A stretch of DNA of 64,000 nucleotides, from NCBI GenBank assembly GCA_963712905.1, contig CAVQJU010000005.1, positions 62,001 through 126,000 on the forward strand, in the 5' to 3' direction. Position numbers and translations under genes: made by a program. Shown here one piece after another: positions 18,766 through 27,584 of this stretch; position 1 is the stretch's first letter, and each line of letters starts with the position of its first letter. The DNA is from CAVQJU01 sp963712905 (GTDB taxonomy: Bacteria > Acidobacteriota > Vicinamibacteria > Vicinamibacterales > CAVVIG01). The notes below the pieces were generated by a model. The model did not search any database. It worked only from the letters and a program-made list of their open reading frames with translations, and was not told where the DNA came from.

Positions 18766-21295
18766 TCAGGCGTTCAGCCAGTAGGCGAGCTTGACGAGGA
18801 ACACGTTGTGCGGAGGGACGCCGAAGATGGCGCGGGCGTCCCGGCCGAGGCGGAACCCGCCGGCGCCGAGGTAGTTCTCGCGCGCCTGCTGCCAGACGAC
18901 GAACAGCGTGGAGCCGGGCCGGTATTCCCACCGGAGGACGTTCGTCGTCCTGAACGATTTCACGTTGAAGTCGGGGATGCCGTTGGCGGCGTAGGTGTAG
19001 TCGAACGGCGCATACCGGCTCGCGTAGTCGAGGTTCCGGCCGTCGACCAGCTCGTGGAACGCGCGGTAGTCCCCTCCGGACACGAACGGCTCGCCGTACA
19101 GCTGCAGCGACAGCGTCGGCGACATCGTGTAGTTCAAGCGCCCGGTCAATGACGCGGTCGTCTGATCGAGGTGGGCGAAGACGTAGTGCGTATCCGGGGC
19201 GATGAGATTCTTCACCCACTGGGAATCCGCGACGCTGCGGTTGATCCGCGCGCCGACCGAAAACAGGACGGCCGGCACGGGGCGGACGATCACCTCGGGC
19301 GTGAACTCGGCCCACGAGCTTCCCTGCGCGTCGCCGCCGACATCGCCGCTCAGGTTCGCCGCGACCTTCCGCCGGTTGTCCGAGTTCATCCAGGCCCAGG
19401 CCTCGTGCGTGGGGTTGGCGTAGGCGCCCGGCCCGCCGCGCGACGCGCGGTCGTCGAAGCCGAGGCCGTTCGCGTTGAAGCCGCCGCCGACCGCCCAGTT
19501 GCTGCGCCACGTCAGGTTGCCGTTGACGTTGAAACCGCCGAACAGCCGGTCGCCGTCGTAGTTCCAGGCCGCCCACTGGTTGAAGTTGATCGCGCGGTTG
19601 CGGAACCACCGCGACGGCCGGTTGTTGCGAAGCTGCAGCCAGTTGCCGAACCGGCGGAAATCCGCTCGCCGCAGGAACCCGAGGTCGTTGGTTTCGAAGC
19701 CGGGCGACCGGGCGTAGAAGTACGAGTTCGAGCGCACGAACTCGCCGCCGATCTTGTTGAAGGCAATCGCGGCCGCGTACCCGGCGAGCGACGTGCGCGT
19801 GACGTCGAGGCTCGAGCTGACCAGGTCGGGCCGCTGAAACAGGTGGCGGCTGTCGGTCTGGATGAGCGTCAGCGCGCCCGGCGTCCCGCTGACGCGGCTG
19901 CCTTCGAAAAAGCCGTTGACGCTGTAGCGGCCGGCCAGCCGCCAGTCGAAGTCGGCGCCGCCGACAAACGCGTGGTCGGGCACCGGCGCCTGGCTGCTCT
20001 CACCCCGGTTGACCGCGGTGGCAATGACGCCCACGTACGACTGGTTCGCGAACTCGCGCCGCACGCGCGCGACCGAGTAGTTGGTGGGCGGCTCCACCGC
20101 CAGGCGCGAGGGAGCTCCAAGAGTGAGGACATCGGCGAATTCCTCCTGCGTCACGGCATGCACGACGCCGATCGAGTAGCGCCCGATGCGCCCGGTCAGC
20201 TTCGCCGCGCCGAGGATCGTGGTCTGCAGCGGGGCGTCGGTGTAGATCTCGGTACCCGTGGGCAGCGTGCCGGAACCGTGCGGCGAGCGGCCGATGCGCC
20301 GCGAGTAGAACAGGTTGTTGCAGCCGTCGTAACAGTCCGCGTCGAACCGGAAATTGCCGGACCCCTCCACGAAGAACGGACGCCGTTCGTTGAAGAACGT
20401 CTCGAAGGCCGACAGGTTGACCGTCGCGGGATTGGCCTCGACCTGGCCGAAATCCGGGTTGATGCTCGCCGTCAGCGTCAGCCCGGGCGTCAGCGCGTAC
20501 TTCATGTCCACGCCAAACGAGGTCCCGGCCGACGACGAATCGACGAGCGGGTTGCCGCTCACCGGCCGCCGCGTCAGGCTGGCCACGGTGTACGGCGTGA
20601 ACTCCAGGCGCTTCGCCGCCCGGCCCGTCGTCACCCCGGCCAGCTCGCCGAACGACGACACGTAGCCGTTCGCGCTTCGCGCGAGGAGGGGCCATGTCGA
20701 TGTCGCCCGCAGACGGCCGACGTCGCGCGCGACGGCGAAGCCGAACGTGTTCGTGTCCGACGGCGTGAAGCGCAGCTGCGAAAACGGAATCTTGAACTCC
20801 GCCAGCCAGCCCTGCTGGTCGCGCGACACGGTGACGTCCCAGACCGCGTCCCAGCTGATGTCGCTGTTCGTGTCGTTGAACCAGTACCGATCCTGCTTCA
20901 CACCGTCCGGGTTGACGGCAAACTCGTAGGCCGTGCGGCGGTCGTGGTACGAATCCACGAGAATCGCGGATCCAGTCGCACGGCGACTCGTCGTCCCGGC
21001 GCGTGAGGTAGGTGACGATCTTGTCCGGTTCGGTGTCGAACGCGCGCACCTGGACGAACAACGTGGTGTCGTCAAAAGCGACGCGGAATTCGGTCGCCTG
21101 CGCAGGTTCGGCGCCCTCTTGCGGCTCGCGTTCGACGAACCCCCGGACCGCGGGCACGGTCTGCCAGACGGCTTCCGCCAGGTTTCGCCCGGCGCCCGCG
21201 GCCGGGACGCGAACTGCGCCGGTGCTCGAATCTGCGGCCAGGACGGGAGCCGCACACGCCAGAATGCCAACGAGCGCGGCAACCTTCACGAACAC
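18766..21295 (-). CDS. CBM9-like and DUF5916 outer-membrane protein (frameshift near 20970)
   Basis: About 843 residues. From GTG at 21295 a signal peptide (MFVKVAALVGILACAAPVLA) leads into a carbohydrate-binding family 9-like domain (TEFRVAFDDTTLFVQVRAFD, then DRYWFNDTNSDISWDAVWDV and GWLAEFKIPFSQLRF). The rest matches the DUF5916 type: GNPLVDSSSAGTSFGVDMKYA, FETFFNERRPFFVEGSG, FYSRRIGRSP, and repeated amphipathic strands of a beta-barrel up to the aromatic-rich end (NVFLVKLAYWLNA). Such proteins are common in Acidobacteriota and Gemmatimonadota; a surface transport or binding role is assumed but unproven. A single indel near 20970 separates the signal-peptide frame from the main frame. Confidence 0.82.
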
Positions 21296-21358
21296 GGCAG
21301 GTTAGACGCCAAAAGCCGAGATATGGTTGTGTGCAGGCGACGTATTCTTAGCAACAGC

Positions 21359-22207
21359 ATGGCGCACACGACCCTGGTTGACCCTGCGACGCTTGCCGCC
21401 CACCCGGGGGACCCGCGCTGGGCGGTCGTGGACTGCCGGTTCATGTTGACGGACGCCGGCTGGGGAGCGCGCGAGTACGTCGCACGGCACATCCCGGGGG
21501 CCGTGTACGCCCACCTCGAGTCCGACCTTTCCGGCCCGGTGTCGGGGCACAACGGCCGCCATCCGTTGCCGGATCCGGCGGCGCTCGTCCGGACGCTTGG
21601 CGGATTCGGTATCACCGGCGGCGTTCAGGTCGTGGCCTACGATCAGGACAACGGCATGTTCGCGAGCCGGCTGTGGTGGCTGCTCCGCTGGATGGGCCAC
21701 GACGAGGTGGCCGTGCTCGACGGCGGGTTCGCCCGATGGGTCGCCGAGCAGAGGCCGACCGCCGCGGGCCGCGAAACGCGACCCGCGCGAACGTTCGCCG
21801 GTTCGCCGCGCGCGGACATGGTCGCTAACGTCGAAGAAATCGCGCGCCTGTCGGCAGACGGATCGGCCCGGCTCGTCGATGCGCGGGCGCCCGAACGTTA
21901 TCGCGGCGAAATCGAGCCGATTGACCGTGTTCCGGGCCACATCCCCGGTGCGATCAACGACCACTTCATGCAGAACGTCGACGAACGCGGGATGTTCCGC
22001 TCGCCGGATGCCCTCCGCGCGCGGCTGACCGCCGCCCTGGCGGGCGGAAGGCCGGACGACGCCGTTTTATACTGCGGGTCTGGCGTGACGGCGTGCCATA
22101 GCCTGCTCGCGCTCGAACTGGCCGGCCTTCCCGGCGCCAGGCTTTACGCGGGATCGTGGAGCGAGTGGTCGAGCGATCCGTCGAGGCCGGTCGAACCCCG
22201 GACCTGA
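21359..22207 (+). CDS. Tandem-rhodanese sulfurtransferase
   Basis: A 282-residue protein with two rhodanese domains, related to thiosulfate or 3-mercaptopyruvate sulfurtransferases. The first, inactive domain has WAVVDCRFMLTDAGWG and HIPGAVYAHLE...DLSGP, with WWLLRWMGHDEVAVLDGGF. The second has RLVDARAPERYRGEIEPID, HIPGAINDH and the active-site loop YCGSGVTAC, whose Cys carries the persulfide. The ATG at 21359 is 64 bases from the divergent DUF5916 start. The C-terminus (LYAGSWSEWSSDPSRPVE) is the usual family ending. A likely cytoplasmic sulfur-transfer enzyme. Confidence 0.92.
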   Translation: MAHTTLVDPATLAAHPGDPRWAVVDCRFMLTDAGWGAREYVARHIPGAVYAHLESDLSGPVSGHNGRHPLPDPAALVRTLGGFGITGGVQVVAYDQDNGMFASRLWWLLRWMGHDEVAVLDGGFARWVAEQRPTAAGRETRPARTFAGSPRADMVANVEEIARLSADGSARLVDARAPERYRGEIEPIDRVPGHIPGAINDHFMQNVDERGMFRSPDALRARLTAALAGGRPDDAVLYCGSGVTACHSLLALELAGLPGARLYAGSWSEWSSDPSRPVEPRT

Positions 22208-22213
22208 GGGTAC

Positions 22214-22250
22214 AAAAAAACGGGCCGGCCATGTGATTGTGGCCGGCCCG
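22214..22250 (-). terminator. Intrinsic terminator of the GNAT/subtilase unit
   Basis: CGGGCCGGCCA (22221-22231) and TGGCCGGCCCG (22240-22250) are perfect complements with an eight-base loop. On the minus strand the stem is followed by seven T residues (22220-22214). It lies 28 bases beyond the GNAT stop and seven bases after the convergent rhodanese stop. There is no T-run on the plus side. Confidence 0.88.
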
Positions 22251-22277
22251 TCACGTGACGCCGATCGAGCGAGTGAG

Positions 22278-22943
22278 TTAGTGCACGAGAGCGCGATAGC
22301 TCCGGACATCCGCCCGGCGGCCCTCACGCCAATCCGATTCGAGAATCGAGAACAACACCTGGTCGTACGTCCGGCCGTTCTTGACGAACGACTTGCGCAG
22401 GATGGCCTCCTGGACGGCTCCCATCTTGATGAGCGCGCCGTTGCCGCGGCCGTTCTGCACCGCCGCCCGCGCTTCGAGCCGGCGGACGTTCAGCGTGTCG
22501 AACGCGAACTCGAGCAGCATTCCGGCGCCTTCCTGGAACACGCCCGTGCCCCAGAACGCCGACCCGATGGCGAAGCCCCATTCGGCGGTCTCGAATCCAG
22601 CGTCGCTCGCGCGAACCTGGAAGATCCCGATCGCCGTATCGAAGCCCTTGAGCGTCACGGCGAAGCACGCGTAGGCGCCCACCGTCCGCTGCCGAATGGT
22701 CCACTCGATGAACTTCTCGAAACCTTCCACCGACGAGGGCGGCGGCGAAATGAACCGCGCGACTTCCTCGGTGGTCAGCAGTGTGAAGAGTGAAGCAGCA
22801 TCTTCGGTGCGCAGTTCCCGCAGCGTGACCCAACCACCGGTCAACACCGGGAGCCCGCTCCGCCAATCGCTACTCGTGACTTCAGCAGTCTCGACCGCGC
22901 GCAGCTCGGTCGTCAGACTTTCGCGATAAGGCATGTTTTCCAT
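22278..22943 (-). CDS. GNAT-family N-acetyltransferase (RimJ/RimL-like)
   Basis: A 221-residue acetyltransferase. It shows LTGGWVTLRELRTEDAASLF, AIGIFQVRA, TAEWGFAIGSAFWGTGVFQE (the acetyl-CoA loop, where GTGVFQEG replaces the usual GxG motif), LNVRRLEARAAVQNGRGNGA and LIKMGAVQEAILRKSFVKNG. This pattern is typical of enzymes acting on alpha-amino groups of ribosomal proteins or similar acceptors. It starts three bases after the stop of the subtilase gene upstream, so the two are probably one transcription unit ending at the terminator at 22214-22250. The first possible start is ATG 22943, with a second ATG at 22934. Confidence 0.85.
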   Translation of the reverse strand: MENMPYRESLTTELRAVETAEVTSSDWRSGLPVLTGGWVTLRELRTEDAASLFTLLTTEEVARFISPPPSSVEGFEKFIEWTIRQRTVGAYACFAVTLKGFDTAIGIFQVRASDAGFETAEWGFAIGSAFWGTGVFQEGAGMLLEFAFDTLNVRRLEARAAVQNGRGNGALIKMGAVQEAILRKSFVKNGRTYDQVLFSILESDWREGRRADVRSYRALVH

Positions 22944-22945
22944 GG

Positions 22946-25057
22946 TTAGTTCACCCCGCCATCAACGGTGACCACCAGGTCGCCAAATTCAGCATCGACG
23001 TTCGGCAGCGTCTCGGTTTCATCGGCAGGGAACACAGGCCCATCGTCGCCCGAGGTGCCCCACACGATGTTGTCGTCGTCGGACGTGCCCCACACGATGT
23101 TGTCGAGCAGCGAGGCCGTGCCCCACACGATGTTGTCGTCCAGGGAAGCCGTGCCCCAGACGATGTTGTCGTCGTCGGAGGTGCCCCACACGATGTTGTC
23201 GCAGTCGGCGCCACCGCAGTCGGTGCCCCAGACGATGTTGTCGTCGTCCGAGGTGCCCCACACGATGTTGTCGTCGCTGAACATCGTGCCCCAGACGATG
23301 TTGTCGTCGTCGGAGGTGCCCCACACGATGTTGTCGCCGTTCTCATCGGCGGTGCCCCACACGATGTTGTCGTCGCCGCTCATCGTGCCCCAGACGATGT
23401 TGTCGCCCGTATCGTCCAGAGTCTTGGCAACGCCCCAGACCGTGGAGTTCTTCCAGGCGTTCGCCTTGGGGTTGATGTAGCCGCCCTTGATCATGTGGTT
23501 GCCCCAGAGGATGTGGCGGCTCCACACTTTCTGCAGGGGCAGGCGATCGCCCACCTGGTGCGAGTAGTAGAACTTCGCGAGCTTCACGGCTCCATACGAG
23601 TTCAGGAAGCCGGCGCCCTCCTCGAGCGGCTTGTACCCGTGATAGTTCTGCGCCGTGTACTGCAGGATGCCCTTGATGAGGTTCGGCGTCAGGTTCGGAT
23701 TCGCCTGCAGCATCAGGGCGATCGTGCCGCTGACGACCGGCGCCGCCATGCTCGTGCCGCTGAGGCTGAGATACGGCTTCGAACCCAGCAGCAGTTTGCC
23801 CGAGACGAGCGAGGTCAGCTTGGTGTTGTAGAACAGGCTGCCCGGCGCCGCCAGAGAGATCGTCCCGGTTCCGGGAGCGACCAGGTCGGGCTTGGCGATG
23901 TAGTCCTTCGGCGTCGGACCACGCGAGCTGAAGCTCGCCATCGTATCGTCGGTGCGGGTCAGCGTGCCCATCGTGCTCGTCGCGCCAACCGTCAGCACCC
24001 AGGGCGCGTTGCCGGGCGCCATGATGCCGCCGTACTGCTTGAGGCCGAGCGCGTTCGTCCCACGATTGCCCGCCGCCGTCACGACGGTGATGCCGAGGTC
24101 GGTCACTTTCTTCGTGGCGAGCGTCAACGGGTCGGTCAGATACGACTCTTTGATGCTGGCGCCGACCGACATGTTCACGACGCGGATGTTGTAGGTCACG
24201 CGGTTCGCGACGACCCAGTTCAGCGCGGCGATGATGTTGCCGATCGTTCCCTGGCCGTTCGCGTCGAGCACCTTCAGCGAGATGATCGACGCCTTCGGCG
24301 CGATGCCGGCCTTTTCGCCGTTCGAGTCGTAGCCGTTGCCGGCGATGATGCCGGCGACGTGCGTGCCGTGGCCGTTGTCGTCGTAGGGCGTGGTCTTCGT
24401 GCCGACGAAGTCCACGAACTTGGCGACGCGCTGATCGCCGTACGGGAAGGTCTTGGTGACCCCACCGCGCGTCAGGTCGTCGTGCCACGAGGCGACGCCG
24501 GAGTCGATAATCGCGACGCCGATGCCGTTGCCGGTATAACCGAGATAGTCGTTAACCACGTCGGCGCCCGTCGTGATGGACGTCCGGTAGTTCGACGACG
24601 CCGTCGACCGGTTTTCGTGGATGCGGAAGACGTCCGGGTACTTCGCAAGCTGCTTGAGAATGTTCTCAGGCAGATCGAGGACCTGGCCGTTGATGATGTC
24701 CAGCTTGCCGGCTCGAGCGAAACGCTTGAACTCCGGCGGGAGGGTCGCGCCGGGCACGAGCGTCACGATGACGCTGGTCGTGCTGAGCGGATTCCCACGA
24801 GCTGAACGCTTGGTGACCTCATCGTCCATCTTGTAGTTCTTGACGTTGAAGCCGGGGGCGCCTGGACGTTTATGGGGGGCCTGACGGTGATGACGGCTTT
24901 CCTTGCCGGAGTTCTTGGGCCCGCGCTGGCCCGCCGCCGAAGCGGTGGTCGCCAACCCGAGTCCAAAACCCGCGATCAGAAGAGCCGCCACCGTACGTTT
25001 GGGACCCCAAACGGCCTTTCGGCGAACGGGAGCGACAGTCAGAGAGCGCAGTGTCAT
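22946..25057 (-). CDS. Secreted subtilisin-like serine protease (S8) with C-terminal DNIVWGT repeats
   Basis: 703 residues. A long signal region (VAALLIAGFGLGLATTASA) is followed by an inhibitor-like propeptide (VIVTLVPGATLPPEFKRFA...LPENILKQL). The S8 domain holds the triad: Asp in GVAIIDSGVASWHD, His in DDNGHGTHVAGIIAGNG, and Ser in LSGTSMAAPVVSGTIALML. From about residue 551 to 668 eleven copies of DNIVWGT occur, separated by 2-8 mostly Asp/Ser/Gly residues, preceded by degenerate forms (HILWGN, STVWGV). The acidic tail ends DLVVTVDGGVN. The catalytic domain should be active outside the cell. The repeat function is unknown; surface attachment or ion binding is possible. Confidence 0.93.
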   Translation of the reverse strand: MTLRSLTVAPVRRKAVWGPKRTVAALLIAGFGLGLATTASAAGQRGPKNSGKESRHHRQAPHKRPGAPGFNVKNYKMDDEVTKRSARGNPLSTTSVIVTLVPGATLPPEFKRFARAGKLDIINGQVLDLPENILKQLAKYPDVFRIHENRSTASSNYRTSITTGADVVNDYLGYTGNGIGVAIIDSGVASWHDDLTRGGVTKTFPYGDQRVAKFVDFVGTKTTPYDDNGHGTHVAGIIAGNGYDSNGEKAGIAPKASIISLKVLDANGQGTIGNIIAALNWVVANRVTYNIRVVNMSVGASIKESYLTDPLTLATKKVTDLGITVVTAAGNRGTNALGLKQYGGIMAPGNAPWVLTVGATSTMGTLTRTDDTMASFSSRGPTPKDYIAKPDLVAPGTGTISLAAPGSLFYNTKLTSLVSGKLLLGSKPYLSLSGTSMAAPVVSGTIALMLQANPNLTPNLIKGILQYTAQNYHGYKPLEEGAGFLNSYGAVKLAKFYYSHQVGDRLPLQKVWSRHILWGNHMIKGGYINPKANAWKNSTVWGVAKTLDDTGDNIVWGTMSGDDNIVWGTADENGDNIVWGTSDDDNIVWGTMFSDDNIVWGTSDDDNIVWGTDCGGADCDNIVWGTSDDDNIVWGTASLDDNIVWGTASLLDNIVWGTSDDDNIVWGTSGDDGPVFPADETETLPNVDAEFGDLVVTVDGGVN
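23056..23404 (-). repeat. Eleven in-gene DNIVWGT-coding repeats
   Basis: Repeated segments coding DNIVWGT lie inside the subtilase gene. Spacers vary (SDD, ASL, MFSD, ADENG, DCGGADC), so the units are not in strict register. The DNA core (cccca[c/g]acgatgttgtc) is almost invariant while the spacers differ. Confidence 0.92.
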
Positions 25058-25364
25058 GGGGAATAGAAGAGCAATTCGGTGGCCAGTGGGCCAGGCCGGA
25101 ACATGCGGTATCTAAGAGGCTTTTGAATCAAGTAGTTAGCAGCCTCTTTCCGAATGATACCCGCGCGAATCGGTAGGACTGTATGTCACAGATGTGAACA
25201 GCGTGGTCTTTCGAGATTGCAAATATAGCCACAACTCGTTGATTCGCGGGCTGATCGGGGGATTGTGTTCCGGTTCGGACCACGATATTCAGATTTGGGC
25301 ACTCGACAGTACCGTAAGTCGTGCACTGTCATGCTGATATGGGAAATAGTACCGTTCTGGCCCT
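25058..25364. promoter_or_regulatory. 307-base AT-richer intergenic region upstream of the subtilase gene
   Basis: No credible gene is seen here. Three inverted repeats are visible. AAGAGGCT (25114-25121) pairs with AGCCTCTT (25141-25148) around a 19-base loop. TCACA-ga-TGTGA lies at 25186-25197 and resembles a CRP-type half-site pair in inverse order. GACAGT (25305-25310) pairs with ACTGTC (25325-25330). The octamer agtaccgt occurs twice (25308 and 25348). The region separates the subtilase start from the end of the Fpg-like gene, both on the minus strand, so it probably holds the protease promoter. Confidence 0.45.
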
Positions 25365-26252
25365 TCAGTGGTCGTCGAGCGTCCTCGGCCAGTCCTCTTT
25401 AAGGAGCCTGGACATCGCCCGGTCGGCGAGGCGCCGGCCGCTGGTCTGGCAGACCGCGCAGTAATTGCACTCGTTGGTGGCGTACACGATTCGCTGCACG
25501 GGCGCGCCGCAAACGGGGCACGGCTGCTTGAACCGGCCGTGGACCGCCATGGCCGCGTGAAAGGCGGTGACCTTCTCGGGAAAGCCGCCTTTCGATTCCC
25601 GCCGCAGGTGATCGATCCACACGAGCAGCGTCGCGCGGGTCGCGTCGTGCAGCCGCGCAGACTCCTCCCTGCTGATCGCGCTCGTGAGCTTGAGCGGCGA
25701 CAGCCGCGCCGCGTGCAGGATCTCGTCCGAGTACGCGTTGCCGATGCCGCTGAAGATGTGGGGATCCGTCAGCGCGCGCTTGAGCGTGTGGTTCTCGCGC
25801 GTGAGCGCAGCGTGGAACTCGTCCGCGCTGATCTCGAGCGGTTCGACGCCGCCGGGATCGATCGCGGCGAGCGCAGGCTCGCCGGACGCCATCCGAATCG
25901 ATGCGCGCTTCTTCGAGCCCGCTTCCGTCAGCAGCAGCGTACCGTTCGCGAAACGGAACGAGGCCTGAACCATGCGGGGACCGAGGCCCGTCGGACGGCC
26001 CGGGTCACGCCACCGCAGGCGGCCCGCAATCATCAGGTGGATCACAAGGAAGAGATCCCCGTCGAACGCGAGCACGATGCGTTTGCCGATGCGCCGCACG
26101 CCCTGGACCACCTGGCCGGCGATCGCATCGATGGACGGCGTCACGGAGCGCAGGACGAAAGGGCTCGTGAGCGCCACCTGTTCGAGCATCTGGCCTGCGA
26201 CCTTCGACCGCAGGGCTTCCACGTAGACCACGATGTCTGGAAGTTCCGGCAC
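25365..26252 (-). CDS. Fpg/Nei-family DNA glycosylase
   Basis: A base-excision repair enzyme that removes oxidised bases and nicks the abasic site. The N-terminus (after initiator removal) is PELPDIVVYVEAL, giving the catalytic Pro and Glu. LVIHLMIAGRLRW, GIGNAYSDEILHAARLSPLK (the helix-two-turns-helix) and KVTAFHAAMAVHGRFKQPCP follow. The zinc finger is CPVCGAPVQRIVYATNECNY then CAVCQTSGR. The protein is 295 residues and extends about 15 residues beyond the zinc finger. The start is GTG at 26252. Members with PELPD rather than PELPEVET form a separate branch, so I do not use mutM. Confidence 0.9.
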   Translation of the reverse strand: MPELPDIVVYVEALRSKVAGQMLEQVALTSPFVLRSVTPSIDAIAGQVVQGVRRIGKRIVLAFDGDLFLVIHLMIAGRLRWRDPGRPTGLGPRMVQASFRFANGTLLLTEAGSKKRASIRMASGEPALAAIDPGGVEPLEISADEFHAALTRENHTLKRALTDPHIFSGIGNAYSDEILHAARLSPLKLTSAISREESARLHDATRATLLVWIDHLRRESKGGFPEKVTAFHAAMAVHGRFKQPCPVCGAPVQRIVYATNECNYCAVCQTSGRRLADRAMSRLLKEDWPRTLDDH

Positions 26253-26352
26253 TGGCCGGCATTCTACGTCCGGGCGGGCTCGCCGCGCCGATGCGACGCT
26301 GCATGATTTGAGCGGGGGGAGCCGAAGGAGTATCGTGGACGTCTAATCCAGT

Positions 26353-26910
26353 ATGCGGGTGCTTGTTCGGCAGCTGGTCGCGCCGTTGGTCGGGCTGCTC
26401 CTGATGGGCAGTCCCGCAGGCGCCCAGCAACCCGCGCCGGAAACCGACAGCGCGTCGGCCGCCGCGCCCGCCGTCGCCGTCTCGCTCGATCGGATCCGTG
26501 AGGCGCTGGCCCAGGCGCCGCCGGCCGAGCCGCTCAAGGGGTTGAACGAACAACCGACGTTTCGCCTGCAGATTCAGGAACGGCAGAAGATCAATCAGTT
26601 GATGGACTCGATCAAGTTCGACGGCGGCGGCGGCCCGGAAGTCGCCGGCGGCCGGGCCAACTACGAGATGCAGCGGCTGCTGTTCCCTCCGGTCGACAAC
26701 CCCCTCGTTCAGCCGTACGCCGCGTTCAACACCGGCCAAATCCTGACGCTCGCCGCCGAAGCCCTGGTCGTAAAGCTGGTGGCTGAGAAGATGTCGCGGA
26801 TCTTCGGCGGCATGCTCCGCGCGCAGGCCGAACGCGAAGCGCGGGAAGAGGTGGCGCGCTCGCTCGCCGCGTTCAAGTTGGCGTATCCCGGCACGTCTCC
26901 GAAGAACTGA
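26353..26910 (+). CDS. Secreted protein of unknown function (185 aa)
   Basis: I do not recognise this protein. It begins with a signal peptide (LVRQLVAPLVGLLLMGSPAG then AQ), followed by an Ala/Pro-rich stretch. The mature part contains PTFRLQIQERQKINQLMDSI, a Gly-rich turn and NYEMQRLLFPPVDNPLVQPY. A charged helix ends the protein (RAQAEREAREEVARSLAAFK). Its stop overlaps the next gene (TGATGCG), so the two are coupled and perhaps functionally linked. A divergent Fpg-like gene starts about 100 bases upstream. Confidence 0.7.
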   Translation: MRVLVRQLVAPLVGLLLMGSPAGAQQPAPETDSASAAAPAVAVSLDRIREALAQAPPAEPLKGLNEQPTFRLQIQERQKINQLMDSIKFDGGGGPEVAGGRANYEMQRLLFPPVDNPLVQPYAAFNTGQILTLAAEALVVKLVAEKMSRIFGGMLRAQAEREAREEVARSLAAFKLAYPGTSPKN

Positions 26911-27500
26911 TGCGCGCCGTTATCGCCATCGCGCTCGTGGCCGCCATGGGCGGCGCGGAGATCGAACGCGCCCAGCAGGTGGCCAGGAGCCGCGAGAGCG
27001 AGCGCGCGCAGTTCCATCGCCGTTACGTCTTCGATCTGAAGGGCGACACCGTCACCCAGATCGAAGTCATCACGGAGTTCCGGCGCCTCGTGCTGACGAC
27101 CGAAGAACATCTGCGACTCGGCGACCAGATGTTCTCCCGCGGCGTGCGCGAAGCGGAAGCGGCCATGGCCCCGACGCGCGGGCTCGTGACGTTCAAGTCG
27201 AGGCTGCGCTTCCACCCGCTCAATACCTACGCAGACGTTCCACCATTCAAGATCGCCCTCGGGCCCGCCGCGTCAACGGCCGCAACGTCACCACTGACAC
27301 CGATCGACACCCTGGCCAGCGGGGAATCCTCGCAGCCGTTCAAAGACAGCGCCGGGAAAAGAGTTGTCGCGCTGCTTGGCGCGACGTTGCAGGCGGACAT
27401 TCCGTCGGTGCGGATCGGCCCGGTCAGCCGGCCCCTGGGTGTGGTGCTCGAAGGCCGCGAAATCGCCCGCGTCGCTGTCGATTTCGGCCGTCTCGACTAG
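26910..27500 (+). CDS. Protein of unknown function coupled to the upstream secreted protein
   Basis: Not recognised. The 196-residue product starts with a short hydrophobic segment (VIAIALVAAMGG) that may be a signal or anchor, followed by ERAQQVARSRESERAQFHRR and YVFDLKGDTVTQIEVITEFR. The C-terminal part is beta-rich (VRIGPVSRPLGVVLEGREIA). It overlaps the preceding gene by one base. Base composition matches its neighbours. Confidence 0.7.
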   Translation: MRAVIAIALVAAMGGAEIERAQQVARSRESERAQFHRRYVFDLKGDTVTQIEVITEFRRLVLTTEEHLRLGDQMFSRGVREAEAAMAPTRGLVTFKSRLRFHPLNTYADVPPFKIALGPAASTAATSPLTPIDTLASGESSQPFKDSAGKRVVALLGATLQADIPSVRIGPVSRPLGVVLEGREIARVAVDFGRLD

Positions 27501-27526
27501 GCGCGGCCGCTTCCGGCGCCGCGCGC

Positions 27527-27578
27527 TTGACAATCCGGCCCCGGTATCGTTTAATCCTTGCATCCGGATTGACGGATG
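27527..27578 (+). promoter_or_regulatory. Sigma70-type promoter with palindromic operator at the start site
   Basis: TTGACA (27527-27532) and TTTAAT (27550-27555) are separated by exactly 17 bases. The predicted start site near 27562 falls inside a perfect inverted repeat, CATCCG-N6-CGGATG (27561-27578), which ends six bases before the ATG of the ArsR-methyltransferase gene. A repressor bound here would block initiation, so autoregulation by the ArsR-type domain is likely. Confidence 0.75.
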
Positions 27579-27584
27579 TAACAG

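Noticed and set aside
23056..23404. Repeated DNA with near-constant 20-base cores, superficially CRISPR-like
   Set aside because: Repeats are inside an open reading frame, spacers are short and unequal multiples of three, and no cas genes are near. They encode DNIVWGT.
27501..27584. A SAH or SAM riboswitch before the ArsR-methyltransferase/ahcY pair
   Set aside because: The predicted 5' leader is only about 20 bases, too short for a riboswitch. A protein operator explains the palindrome.
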